From JAEUUM01 sp038326165 (lineage in GTDB: Bacteria > Bacteroidota > Bacteroidia > Chitinophagales > Saprospiraceae), in the NCBI GenBank assembly GCA_038326165.1, contig JBBQJT010000012.1, positions 11,070-75,069 on the forward strand: a stretch of 64,000 nt of DNA, written 5' to 3'. Both the position numbers and the translations under genes were made by a program. The notes below the pieces were generated by a model that was not told the DNA's origin, searched no databases, and saw only the letters and a program-made list of their open reading frames with translations. Shown here piece by piece: positions 17,601 to 24,300 of this stretch; positions within the stretch are counted from its first letter, which is position 1; every line of letters starts with the position of its first letter.

Positions 17601-19643
17601 ACCTATGGTGTTGCCAGTAATATTGATCAAACCTTGGGCTCCAAGTATTGCTGCATTAAAACCCGATATGTTTGTGGTTGTAATGTTTAAGTTTTGGATG
17701 GTATTGTTTGAAATAATAGAAACAACTCCTGCAGCCAAAGATAGATTAATTCCTCTAAAGTTGACTGTCGTACCAGAAAATGTCAAAGCAGCTCCACCAC
17801 ACAAAGGTGCATTTCCACCTATGAAGTTTCCTGTTACCAAGAAATTATTTCCAGTAGTGGTATTTGATATTTGAATACCGCCCCAAATGGTAGATGAAGA
17901 TCTAGTAGCAGTCTGATAGATACTGTTGCCAGAAATGGTCCAATCTGTATTACCTCCTATGACATTGATTGCATAAGAAGTAGAAGCAGCTGCAAATGTG
18001 TTGAAGATATTACAGTTGCTGATTGTGTTATTGGTATTGTGTGTTGCCAAGGTAGTTATAGTACCTGAAGCATAGACACCATTGGTAGGTGTCGTTAGAC
18101 CATCTCTAATAGTACAATTGTCAATGATATTGTTGCTATTTCCCATTGGAGTGTTAGTTGTTGAAAACCATACCACACCATTAGCAGTGCTGGTATTAAC
18201 ACCCACTAAACTACAAAACCTTAGAGCATTGGAAGTAGCGCCATTGATCAATTGAACAGCATAACCTGTGGTTGTAGTATTAGATATAGTAAGTTGAGAC
18301 ACCCCAACTCCACCTGCGCGACCATCAATAGTTACAAAGTCACCCGCATTGAAACTAATAGTCCCGATTGTGCTTGTACTAGCAATTGATAATCCAACAG
18401 AACCTGTTTGAGGTCTAATGGTTAAATTATTAACAGCTGATGCACACAATAATTCAGGGATCACGATAGGGAATGCTGGTTCGGCAGAACTCACATAAGT
18501 AGTTTGTAATTCTAAAATAACAGGTCCTGACAAACCATTGGCTTGTAGATCAGCAATTCCTGCTGTAATACTTGGATAAAAACCTGTTGGTCCAACAGTT
18601 CTGGTTCCTGTGACAGAACATCCAGCTGTGGTTGCAGTTCCTGAAAGCGGTGAAGAAGGCAAGTAAATTGGCCCACCACATTGACTTCCGTTGAATGAAT
18701 AAACCCAAAAATAATATTGAGTTGAAGGCACCAAACCAGTAGCCGTAAATGTTGTTAAAGCACTTGAGGAAACAATGACTCCACCCAAAGCTGAAGCACC
18801 TGGTGTATAAGTTGTGTTGTCCACTGGAGCAGTTGGAGGCGTAGGAGACGAAGTTCTTACCACCAAATAACCTGATGGCGCTCCTGCAGCGGCAGTAAAA
18901 GATCCACCTACCGTAGAAGAGGTTGGTGTTAATACCAAACTAGTTGGCTGAGCCGATGGTATTGTTGGAGCTCCAGCGGCTACCAATGAAATTTCATCGA
19001 TCGATCCAGGATTGGCACCTGCTACAGATCCGTCATTTGACCACATGAATACAAGTCTTCTGGTAGTACCTGCATAAGAAGCAGGAAGACAGATCGTTTG
19101 TGTCTGATAAACTGTTTGAACATTCAAGTTAGGAGGGCTAGCGTGAACCACTGCTCCCGGGTATGCTGTAGGTATATTTAACCAACTTTGAAAAGCTCCA
19201 GCAGGAGAATTCAATACTGGTGTTTGTGAAGTTGGCATTGAATAAACAGTTAAATAGTCAAAACTTGATTCTCCAGTACCTTTCCATTTGAATGTAAGTG
19301 TTATATTTGTTTGGCCGGCAGGGAATGTTACATCTCTGTAAAAATGAACAGTATTGGCCAAACCACCGTTGTAAGCCCAAGTTGCTCCTGCAGCATCATT
19401 TGAGATATAAGCACTGTTACTACCCGCAGAGGCTACAGCAACACCACCAATAAAAAAATTATTATTTGTACCTGGTGTTCCGTTTACTTCTGTCCAGCCA
19501 TTCGCTGCAAAAGTGGAACCATTCTCAAATCCTCCATCTCCAGTAGGACTGATCAATGTTTGTGCATTCAAATTGCAAATGCAACCCAAAACCAAGATAG
19601 TTAAGGCGACGCAAGATCTTAAAGTGTGTAATATATTTTTCAT
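5613..19643 (-). CDS. Giant T9SS-secreted modular surface protein (4676 aa)
   Basis: Predicted cell-surface or matrix protein; function unknown. Signal peptide at 1-28 (ends CNLNAQ). Then two parallel beta-helix-like regions rich in NTI/NNI turns (about 345-1130 and 1280-1765), each closed by a DIGAD motif; three tandem Ig-like repeats (about 1770-2000); further PKD/Ig-like segments; an HYR-like domain (about 2650-2905) with an insertion; a P-domain (about 3020-3190); Cys-rich repeats with EDKIRPAITCPPDITVWCG; a second P-domain with a long insertion (about 3575-3850); a carboxypeptidase-regulatory-like fold (4268-4308); a dockerin-like pair with DVNKDEKVSSSD (D4355); a cohesin-like domain (4448-4585); and a type A sorting domain (about 4590-4676). 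The C-terminal about 2,030 residues have a paralogue in the gene ending at 21364. It follows a small secreted-protein gene by 34 nt with no promoter between, so the two are probably one transcript. Confidence 0.9.
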   Translation of the reverse strand: MKNILHTLRSCVALTILVLGCICNLNAQTLISPTGDGGFENGSTFAANGWTEVNGTPGTNNNFFIGGVAVASAGSNSAYISNDAAGATWAYNGGLANTVHFYRDVTFPAGQTNITLTFKWKGTGESSFDYLTVYSMPTSQTPVLNSPAGAFQSWLNIPTAYPGAVVHASPPNLNVQTVYQTQTICLPASYAGTTRRLVFMWSNDGSVAGANPGSIDEISLVAAGAPTIPSAQPTSLVLTPTSSTVGGSFTAAAGAPSGYLVVRTSSPTPPTAPVDNTTYTPGASALGGVIVSSSALTTFTATGLVPSTQYYFWVYSFNGSQCGGPIYLPSSPLSGTATTAGCSVTGTRTVGPTGFYPSITAGIADLQANGLSGPVILELQTTYVSSAEPAFPIVIPELLCASAVNNLTIRPQTGSVGLSIASTSTIGTISFNAGDFVTIDGRAGGVGVSQLTISNTTTTGYAVQLINGATSNALRFCSLVGVNTSTANGVVWFSTTNTPMGNSNNIIDNCTIRDGLTTPTNGVYASGTITTLATHNTNNTISNCNIFNTFAAASTSYAINVIGGNTDWTISGNSIYQTATRSSSTIWGGIQISNTTTGNNFLVTGNFIGGNAPLCGGAALTFSGTTVNFRGINLSLAAGVVSIISNNTIQNLNITTTNISGFNAAILGAQGLINITGNTIGLASSTNSIVVSASGSAFNFCGIICGGGTPANLMNITGNTIAGIQMVVTGVPATVPGLRLISVQSTLAGSSYNVNNNTVGSTTVANSCTLNGNSSLLGIISFSIGVGQSMSQNTIGNLANLNTGLAASVTGMSAQGSGTSPNILGTFNVTGNTIRDLSSASASTTIVSALGFTIFGNGQTTGSNTVSQNNIFNISNSNNTAVATAAFGAVFNLPPAIPSLIERNNIHSISLANISSSGLNGVTGLQINTGNGTYQNNFIRVGVDGAGVDNNGNFIVTGITEAAGTNSIIFNSIYVGGQAVATGTSNSFAFRSTNVTAGRVVRNNIFFNNRSNAAGTGLNYALSLPGTVASQAGLVCDNNILFAPGTGGNLGLFNALPYNTLAAWRTATGMDWASLSANPQYIAPNGTSTTVDLHIQAAAATPVESSGAPIASAPQDFDAQTRASLTPTDIGADAGNFTPVADLTPPGISYIRLPATVCGTTDIALNDVLISDLTGVPTAGALRPRVYYRKASGTWFSQPGTLASGTATNGSWNFTIVAADMGGLATADVVSYYVIAQDIVATPNIGSFIGGVVATDVNTVITHPVNAFTTIIQSNLTGTIPVGIVGTYTTLTLGAAAYNAGCVSGNVVFSLTDVNYPTETFPITFNAIPTASASNTLTIKPAPGNSPTISGSSATCLIRFNGADWITIDGSNTIGGTTRDLTLTNTSIATNTAVVCVQSLGTGLGATNDAIRNTNIIGGSNTVATFGIHVAGTTVTTTATGDDNDNLTIQNNNINTVQYGIYARASSVAGDLGGLSITQNSIGSANPANYVVLRGIDLAFINGAVISQNNIFNLRSTTLTTLIGIENNGGIQNSSFTRNNITGIYAENTGGWGAYGINFNTATSVTNNLIANNFISDLRTVNYFSGTTFNPFGIRLVGGTNFTVANNSVHLFGLVTVGTGTTSTPSAFIATSTLVIGTVLKNNIFFNEQSFSLGTTSRAYSVYVPTGFVFADINNNDYFGISTAPTVYTVGFNGVNQLTLADWEAAYPADALSLNINPTFTSDTDLHIVSNECINQGGMPVAGVTVDYDGMARNATRPDIGADEFNGTDVTFAFTENSGIAANDGITCSGALVTLTATNGASYLWSPGGATTASINVNPIATTPYSVTVTLAAGCSRIFTQTITVNPNPTTAITPNPAAICAGQSITLSASGTGTFAWSTPPGGSANPITVSPAMSTTYSVTLTNSNGCSATDSRTVIVNPLPIAGILPASVTICAGQSATLTASGGGTYAWSTPPGGTDNPIVVSPITTTSYTVTVTSGAGCTAVATRTVNVNPITTVTPSVTLPSDCFAPNGSITLTLGGAAGPYTFNWTTSGGSGLINGNQNQTSLTAGAYFVTVTAGNGCTTTNTISLDLNPSCSTCPAIGSLTSSVTNSCKQTNFTLTASGLVGMGSTYGIQFKYSATALVNPYVGGISLGTIANGALTSGGTVATLSAPIPTAGTYFLYAILSPVPGDPTCRPSRSANISIQNCEPFISDPCSCINNATTLTNGQFNEVITVNAPSGQSWTISAVAGLFQPSSPAPPGAPINFPIGFVLTEVPLGGGISNYTLSGKHVDAIGYTVSVTNGSVTLGIGNNCFYPNPQINGLNLTYCANDANVTLNGTATLGGPPGGAATGTGSFTVNGAPNTIFSPSTLGAGTYPVIFTFDADNGVPTGAHPGCIQAITQSVTVNPVPTIVAVPSVSYCVGNVVPASNFTGTPVGGVVFTWVRTPGAIGLAPLNGVGNVPSFVATNAGATAISSTFTVTPTFTSGGVTCTGTPIMYTITINPTPTVTPQTNKIFCSGLPTGGIAFTGTATSYTWVNSNTGIGIPASGTGNIASWIPINLGALPIVGIIIVTPIFTGGGVNCPGAPNTFTVTILPAPRAVCQPATIFLDAAGNATLTIAQVNNGSLGGTITLSKTAFTCGNIGLNNVVLTVTDACLQTSSCVAVVTVVDNIPPTLTCPGNISIVLDPGECDKGIYFTNPSAFDNCEIAITTGMITSTFNSNNQFAGNMFNLTNNTTSPITINSFDGNINSAVGLPVSFQIFNTNPGINTYVGNTNNPAVWTSMGTANSTSAGINLPTNVPIGGLVLQPGETRGIYFILTSYNIATNSLRYTNNNNVYTNGDMTITTGIGKATPNFTGTNFAARSWNGTIRYSKIIGAPPTVVQIDNSGYTNGDLFPIGTTCLTYRATDFAGNTSTCQFCIIIAEYPNAKTALVCNDQIQVSLDEDCEALVGADDLLEGGPYGCYNDYIVEIYQNGKLIPGSPVINGSYIGDVLTGKVFDPVTGNSCWSNITVEDKLPPVLDCSDNVINCEDPITPGTTATVVQKFQTGAIPIADNALTTINLSTSGLPNPASVQNLDLNIFVDISHTWIGDIDAVLITPTGGTIRLFDRPGVPATGFGCANNNLQVMFDDQATLTAAQLEATCNTGAYAIQGTYQPINALTNATNVANMNGNYQLLVRDYAGGDAGALITLRFEFKYQNTLYNPDPTALDGCDNFVDVSFIDVVANQACASPYSKIITRTWKATDDYSNVDQCTQTIFVLRKQLADVLLPPNYDDIDEPALSCNDDYPTVAVTGSPVLGDCSNIGCTFKDQVIDVCQKSYKVIRTWTCLDWCTGVLVTHDQIIKVLDKIGPDFVCPSADQIIVSAIQPGSNNYQGCTAIVQLPWIAISDNCSTLNNIDVVVSTVDAQGFLYSATDPGADNFFVLELTPGNYTFTYTATDDCGNITFCTVVKQIKDGVSPVAVCDDAHNISLTDSVTVVSAVTFDDGSFDDCGPITFTARRLDNPKCQGNDATPFGPTVPFYCCDAKGGQDVTVELRVTDLDGNINTCWSVVKVEDKIRPAITCPPDITVWCGQPYTPTNLDTTIVCQTIGANISEVYARKYQFPIDVEGFPKGSIITDLDLGLNISHAYTNQLEVALISPFGVKATVFNTNSCPNQYGEDINVVFNDQAYDIDVFNSFGIKSPAEFQCVPKIPAIGSYNKGTVISTGEEFTVGQMRPQGDHLKLFNGYPLNNENSKLFANVQFNEIDANTNRISSFEVFNLLNALGLTDGQRLTLRYESNTGGSIADLTVGSYYLFRVVDAFTIELLPENATDIVSVPSGSSHKFQWASTWVLQVYDNSPVAGGKVNDVCLHITWGLPTALKPTVKDNTEACGIMLTWSDLDQPNPCYNNVIRRRWVATDMFTNSRACIQRVSFEDETPLVVQFPCDVTVSCNSAATSLEGFDINAYIALAANRPVHSGDCESVGIEPIVHELTVVPGACRKYIVKWKVIDWCQYDKNSTTQTPGGIALSFADLQEWFPTLPWHNQCSDFIPGFPNNILAFEDDGDGYFELTQYIKLIDVSKPVFASCKDTVICSSAACQQNVTLVASASDVCSPSSLIKYSWKVDAFNDGTIEFTSPFGVSSNTFNATVPFGKHRITWTATDGCGNFTTCSYIFYVKDCKKPTPVCINGLSAPNMPVQQMVTIWASDWENGSSYDNCCAFADLVFRVEKTKTSNGVDVPTTTSITFDCTEIGSQAVRVWVGDCGYDENSNGTIEDSERNWDFCETFILITDNDGVCPNNPMASVVGKVETETGVAVGGVNLTAVAAGYNFMTGNNGQFSFLLPTLQSYTVIPEKDNLPLNGVNTLDIINITNHILGKKALATPYKKIAADVNKDEKVSSSDLLQIRKLILNITTEFPGNTSWRFVDKSFKFLTNNELTEDFNETIQLDNLNGAQNLNFVGVKIGDVTNNVNPNAAIGNNETRSANKFILAVAEQNMTPGQEYKVNFTAKDFMNVGGYQFTIGFDVDALDFIGIEGVAADITGENFGLTFLESGKITSSWNGKSITTLTDNDVLFSITFKANKTSKLSQSISINSSLTPAMAFDANEEAMDVVLEFNNHNGTIESSNFELYQNEPNPFKEFTTIKFDLPEASQATLTIYDVTGKVVKAINGDFAKGSNLVRIDRTEVPAFGTMYYQLDTDTHSAVKKMIIIE
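13680..14300 (-). repeat. Three tandem Ig-like coding repeats inside the giant gene
   Basis: Three consecutive units of about 70-80 codons share the pattern ICAGQS-TLTASG-YAWSTPPGG-NPI-VSP-TTTYSVTVT-GC-RTVNVNP. The two units at about 13680-13865 and 13880-14100 are also similar at DNA level (both contain a CCACCTGGAGGTGT block on the plus strand); the third, at 14110-14300, is more diverged. Internal duplication is the simple explanation. Confidence 0.75.
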
Positions 19644-19677
19644 CGGGAAAAAATTTGTAGCTTGTCTTTTGATTGGA

Positions 19678-20124
19678 TTAGTTGGCTTTATTTACTTCCA
19701 GAACTGGAATTGCATTCAGCCCTTCTATTAATCCAGGCAGCAAAGCATGATAGATATAATTATAATCTGCACCCTTGGCAATAGTATCAGTGCTAATATC
19801 TTGTTCAAGTTTTTTTAATGAGGCAACCATCGCTTCCGATACTGACACATTAGAAAGAATATTGGAACGCAAGCTTTGAACCAAAAGACTGTAACCATTA
19901 AAATTGGCAACCTCTTGAGGATCTAAACTCGGTTGTGCTAAAAAATTGTCAACTCTTGCTTTCTCACTGCTTAAGTAAGTATCCAATTCTGCAGTAGTTT
20001 TAAAAACGCCACCAGCTAAATCAGGATAAGCTTGCGCGTTGGATGCGAAGCTGCAAAGCATAATAATACACACTGCCAAACAATGTCTTAAGGTCATAAA
20101 ATGATTGGTAAAATTGGTTTTCAT
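19678..20124 (-). CDS. Small secreted protein paired with the 4676-aa protein (unknown family)
   Basis: Not recognised. From the ATG at 20124 it is 148 residues: a signal peptide of about 31 residues (core LAVCIIMLCSFASNAQ), then a mature part of about 117 residues starting AYPDLAGG that reads as mostly helical, without cysteines, repeats or a T9SS sorting domain. The ATG at 20142 is a second possible start; an open frame to 20244 exists but would put 40 polar residues before the signal peptide. The stop lies 34 nt before the giant gene. The gene at 28386-28838 holds the same position before the other giant and has the same size, the same signal peptide plus AQAY junction and similar helical make-up; a weak alignment is possible but not convincing by eye. 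A partner, chaperone or subunit role for the giant is inference. Confidence 0.75.
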   Translation of the reverse strand: MKTNFTNHFMTLRHCLAVCIIMLCSFASNAQAYPDLAGGVFKTTAELDTYLSSEKARVDNFLAQPSLDPQEVANFNGYSLLVQSLRSNILSNVSVSEAMVASLKKLEQDISTDTIAKGADYNYIYHALLPGLIEGLNAIPVLEVNKAN

Positions 20125-20501
20125 AGCAAGCGATTTATTCATGATGGTATTAGGACCTAGCTGAGGCCGGTCAATTGGTTTGATGAGTTCAAATTTTTTA
20201 AAGCAATGACTCTTGGCGTCATAAGTGAATGCCAATAAAAGCACAAATCTGATGCGCTGTAAGAGTCTGAAAGAAATGTAAAATTGAATGAGGGAACCAG
20301 GTATTTCATGAAATACCCCAACACTTGCTCATGAAAAGAAGTGTGTGTCGATGAAAGTAAATAAGTGCAATCAGACTGGTTGTAGCCTGATAATACGATG
20401 TTCATGGATTCCGAATTAATATGTTTGTTTCCTCCTGAAGTATCAGAAGGCGTATTAATCGGCTAATGGGAGTTTTAGTAGTTCTTTGACAGACTTACCT
20501 T
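20125..20501 (-). other. Long untranslated leader of the small-protein/giant cassette (copy 1)
   Basis: About 375 nt lie between the predicted transcription start (near 20501) and the ATG at 20124. No second TAnnTTTG box was found inside. It holds a perfect 18-nt palindrome at 20300-20317 (GGTATTTCATGAAATACC) and a hairpin with TTGGC/GCCAA arms near 20212-20240. An 82-codon open frame (20405-20157) shows no protein-like features and is not called. No clear sequence match to the leader of copy 2 was seen. Confidence 0.5.
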
Positions 20502-20508
20502 AACCCCA

Positions 20509-20539
20509 CAAAGGTAGAGACAAATTGCAGTGTTGTCAA
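20509..20539 (-). promoter_or_regulatory. Promoter of the small-protein/4676-aa cassette
   Basis: Minus strand TTGACA (20539-20534), 17 nt, TACCTTTG (20516-20509). The -7 box is a perfect TAnnTTTG and is identical to the one before the second cassette at 29399-29392 and before the initiator tRNA at 46935-46942. Confidence 0.75.
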
Positions 20540-21253
20540 GCATTAATTTTGTTTTTTTAACATTAAATTAATGTATCAAGGCAATAGATTTTTATATATG
20601 AACTAATCAATATGTATATGTACTTAATGACTAGATGCCTACTTGCAATCAAGCTACAAATTGGCTAAACCAGTAAGGTATTGGAATTGCAAAAATAAAT
20701 CTGCAATCAGACAATTACAGCCGCTGAACACTGGTCAGATGCACAATAAATTAACTAAAATGCAAATCGGTTTATTTCCTTTAGCACAAGTACCAATTCG
20801 AATCTTCAATTTATAGCTTTCATTCAGCCTCTTAGATGTCGCTTTTACCTCACGTTCCGATTCCATCTCCGTCTAGTGGCTTGGAGCGGATAATTTGTCG
20901 CTATATTGATCGTCCTTGATTTCATGCGTCTCAGATCCGCAATTCTAACGTTCAGGGTGAAATAATACCGAGGAGATATTCACATTAATCCAAACTACAA
21001 TAGCTGTCGGCATTAACCACTGTTCAAAATGGTCTATCTACCATTTCACAATGGTATAAAACTAAAATGCCCCATTCCGTCTGAAGAGAGGAAGTAGGGA
21101 AACTATTAAGAATATTATATTTTCTACCGACGAAAAATTATGTAAGTCCAATGTATCAAATCAATGCGACTGTAGCTACCGGATAAACCACTGTAGGAAA
21201 GGTTTTGGTTAGCATTTCACGATGGTTGCACAAAAGCACTTGAGTTTAGGGCA
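20540..21253. other. Gene-free spacer between the two cassettes
   Basis: About 710 nt without a credible gene. The part at 20830-20960 seems richer in G+C than its flanks and holds short open frames on both strands (for example 35 codons on the minus strand), possibly a decayed gene remnant; nothing recognisable remains. It also contains two copies of a degenerate 68-nt direct repeat (listed separately). Confidence 0.5.
20987..21226. repeat. Degenerate 68-nt direct repeat, two copies
   Basis: Copies at 20987-21055 and 21159-21226 share ordered blocks: AATC, TAGCT, CGG, AACCACTGT, AA-GGT and ATTTCAC-ATGGT, at equal spacing. Period about 172 nt. Outside these blocks the copies differ. Origin unknown. 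Confidence 0.6.
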
Positions 21254-21292
21254 TAAAAAAAGCCCCCCCCCGAATTGCTCCGGAGAGAGGCC
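21254..21292 (-). terminator. Rho-independent terminator of the 2323-aa gene
   Basis: Minus strand GCCTCTCTCCG / CGGGGGGGGGC arms (with several G-U pairs) around an 8-nt loop, followed by seven T. The plus strand shows it as A7, G, C9. It lies 72 nt past the stop of the 2323-aa gene and resembles the terminator at 5503-5543. Confidence 0.8.
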
Positions 21293-21363
21293 ATCCCAAA
21301 AACCGATTTATAGTTTTCGCTAGAAATCGATGAGTGGTATTAGAAGGTTTTCACCCATCTCGA

Positions 21364-24300
21364 TTAATCGATGATGATCATCTTCTTAACTGCAGAGTTC
21401 GTATCAGTATCTAACTGATAGTACATAGTTCCCGCAGCTGGAATTTCAGAGCGCTCGATACGTACAAGGTTAGAACCTTTAGCGAAATCACCGTTAATAG
21501 CTTTCACAACTTTACCAGTTACATCGTAAATAGTAAGTGTTGCTTTGCTAGCTTCAGGAAGATCGAATTTGATTGTTGTAAACTCTTTGAATGGATTAGG
21601 CTCATTCTGATACAACGCGAAGTTGTTAGAAGTAACAGTACCATTATTGTTGTTAAACACAAGAGCTACATCCATAGCTTCCTCGTTAGCATCGAATGCC
21701 ATAGCAGGCGTTAAGCTAGAGTTCACACTGATAGCTTGGCTCAATTTAGCAGATTTATTAGCTTTGAATGTTACAGTGAACAATACTTCATTGTCAGACA
21801 ATGTAGTGATTGATTTGCCATTCCAGCTAGTAGTGATCTTACCGTTTTCTAGGTGAGTCAAACCGAAGTTTTCACCTGTGATGTCAGCAGCAACTCCTTC
21901 GATTCCTACGAAATCAAGAGCGTCAACATCGAATCCGATAGTAAACTGGTAACCAGCGATGTTAGTGAAATCTTTTGCAGTAAAGTTAACTTTAACTTCT
22001 TGACCAGCAGCAACATCTTGATCAGCAGTAGCTAGAGTCAATTTGTTAGCAGAACGAGTTTCGTTGTCACCAGTTGCGTTGCTACCATTTGCGTTGTTGG
22101 TAACGTCACCTACTTTAACAGAGATAAAGTTCGCGCTAGTAGCAGTGGTTAGTTTGTTGATCTGAATAACTTCAGGGAAGTTTTCAGAAAGCGGATTGTT
22201 CGTAGTGAACTTGTAAGCTTTATCAACAAATCTCCAAGATGTGTTATTGCTAAATTCAGTAGTGATATTCAAGATCAACTGACGGATTTGAACAAGGTCA
22301 GCTGCGCTGATTTGCTTGCTCTTGTTAACGTCAGCAGCGATCATTTGGTACGGAGAACCTAAAGCTTTCTTGCCTAGGATGTGGTTAGTAATGTTAATTA
22401 CGTCAAGTGTATTCACACCGTTCAATGGATTAACATCTTTAACTGGTACAATAGTGTATGCTTGTTGAGTTGGAAGCAAGAAGCTGAATTGACCGTTGCT
22501 AGCAGACGTCAAGTTGTAAGAACCTGCAGTCAAGTTAACACCAGTAACAGCTTTTCCTGTTTCTGTTTCAGTAGTACCTACAACAGCAGCCATAGGAACG
22601 TTAGGGCAAACGCCATCATTGTCAGTGATCAAGATAAATGTTTCACAGAAATCCCAGTTTCTTTCAGAATCTTCGATAGTTCCGTTACCATTTTCATCAT
22701 AACCACAGTCACCAGCCCATACACGTACAGGTTGAGAACCAAGTTCAGTACAATCAAATGTTACAACAGTAGTAGTAGGTACATCAACTCCGTTAGAAGT
22801 TTTTGTCTTCTCAACACGGTATACCAAGTCAGCAGTTGCACAACAGTTGTCAACAGATGAATTTGATACCCAATCAGATGCCCAGATAGACACCATCTTT
22901 TGTACTGGCATGTTAGGAGCAGAAAGACCGTTGATACAGATAGGTGTAGGTTTCTTGCAATCTTTTACAAAGAAAATGTAAGAAGAAGTAGAGAAATTAC
23001 CACAACCGTCAGTAACAGTCCAAGTGATTCTGTGCTTTCCAAAAGGTACAGTTGCGTTAAATATTGGTGAATTAACGTTGAACGGTGACGTGATATCATT
23101 CGTTCCGTCGTTGAATGCATCAACTACATAACGGTAAGTAAGAGAAGTACTAGGAGTACAAACATCTGTAGCATTAGCAGTAAGAGTTACGTTCTCTTGA
23201 CAAGGGCCATAAGAACAGATAGTAGTGTCTTTGTTGGTGATTACTGGTTTAGAAGTATCAATCAACTTGATATACTGTGTGTGTTCGAAGTAACCATCTC
23301 CATCATCTTCAAAAGCAAGAATGTTGAAAGGGAATCCAGGGATGAAGTAGTTACACTGGTTGTGCCAAGGTAAAGTAGGGAACCATTCTTGAAGGTCAGC
23401 GAATGATAAAGCGATACCACCAGGAGTCTGAGTAGTAACATTCTTATCATATTCACACCAGTCAATAACTTTCCACTTAACGATATACTTACGACAAGCA
23501 TCAGGAACTACAGTTAGTTCGTGAATGATTGGCTCGATACCAACACTTTCGCAGTCACCTGAGTGAAGTGGTTGGTTAGCTTTGTCAGCAAGATAAGTAT
23601 TGATGTCAAATCCAGCAAGAGATACAGTACCGTTAGGACCACAAGTAACTGTAACGTCACAAGGGAACTGAACTACCAATGGAGTCTCATCTTCGAATGA
23701 TACACGTTGGATACATGCACGAGAGTTCGTGAACATATCTGTAGCTACCCAACGACGACGGATTACATTGTTATAACAAGGATCTGGCTGATCAAGATCA
23801 GTCCAAGTGAACATGATTCCGCAAGCTTCAGTGTTGTCTTTAGCAGTTGGTCGCAATGCAGTTGGAAGTCCCCAAGTGATGTGTAAATCAACTTGATTAA
23901 CTTTTCCACCAGCAAGAGGTGCGTTATCATATACTTGTAGTACCCAAGTTGTAGAGAATTCAAACTTGTGGCTAGAACCTACAGGAACTGAAACGATATC
24001 AGTACCATTTTCAGGTAATAATTCAATAGTGAATGCATCAACAACACGGAAGATGTAGTATGAACCTACTTCTAGTGCATTGATAGGACCACCTGTGTTG
24101 CTATCGTATCTCAATGTTATACGTTGACCAGTTGTCAAACCTAGAGCATTCAACAAGTTGAAGATCTCAAAGCTGCTCAAACGGTTAGTATTAGCATTGA
24201 TTTCGTTGAACTGTACATTAGCAAATAATAACTTGAAGTTTTCGTTATTCAACGGGAAACCATTGAACACTTTCAATTTGTCAGCTTGCGTGCGCATTTG

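Noticed and set aside
5613..19643. The 14-kb frame being a polyketide or non-ribosomal synthase
   Set aside because: There are no carrier, condensation or ketosynthase motifs; it has a signal peptide, extracellular repeats and a T9SS sorting domain.
20157..20405. 82-codon open frame on the minus strand in the copy 1 leader
   Set aside because: No signal, domain or codon pattern of a real protein, and it overlaps the start region of the small secreted-protein gene.
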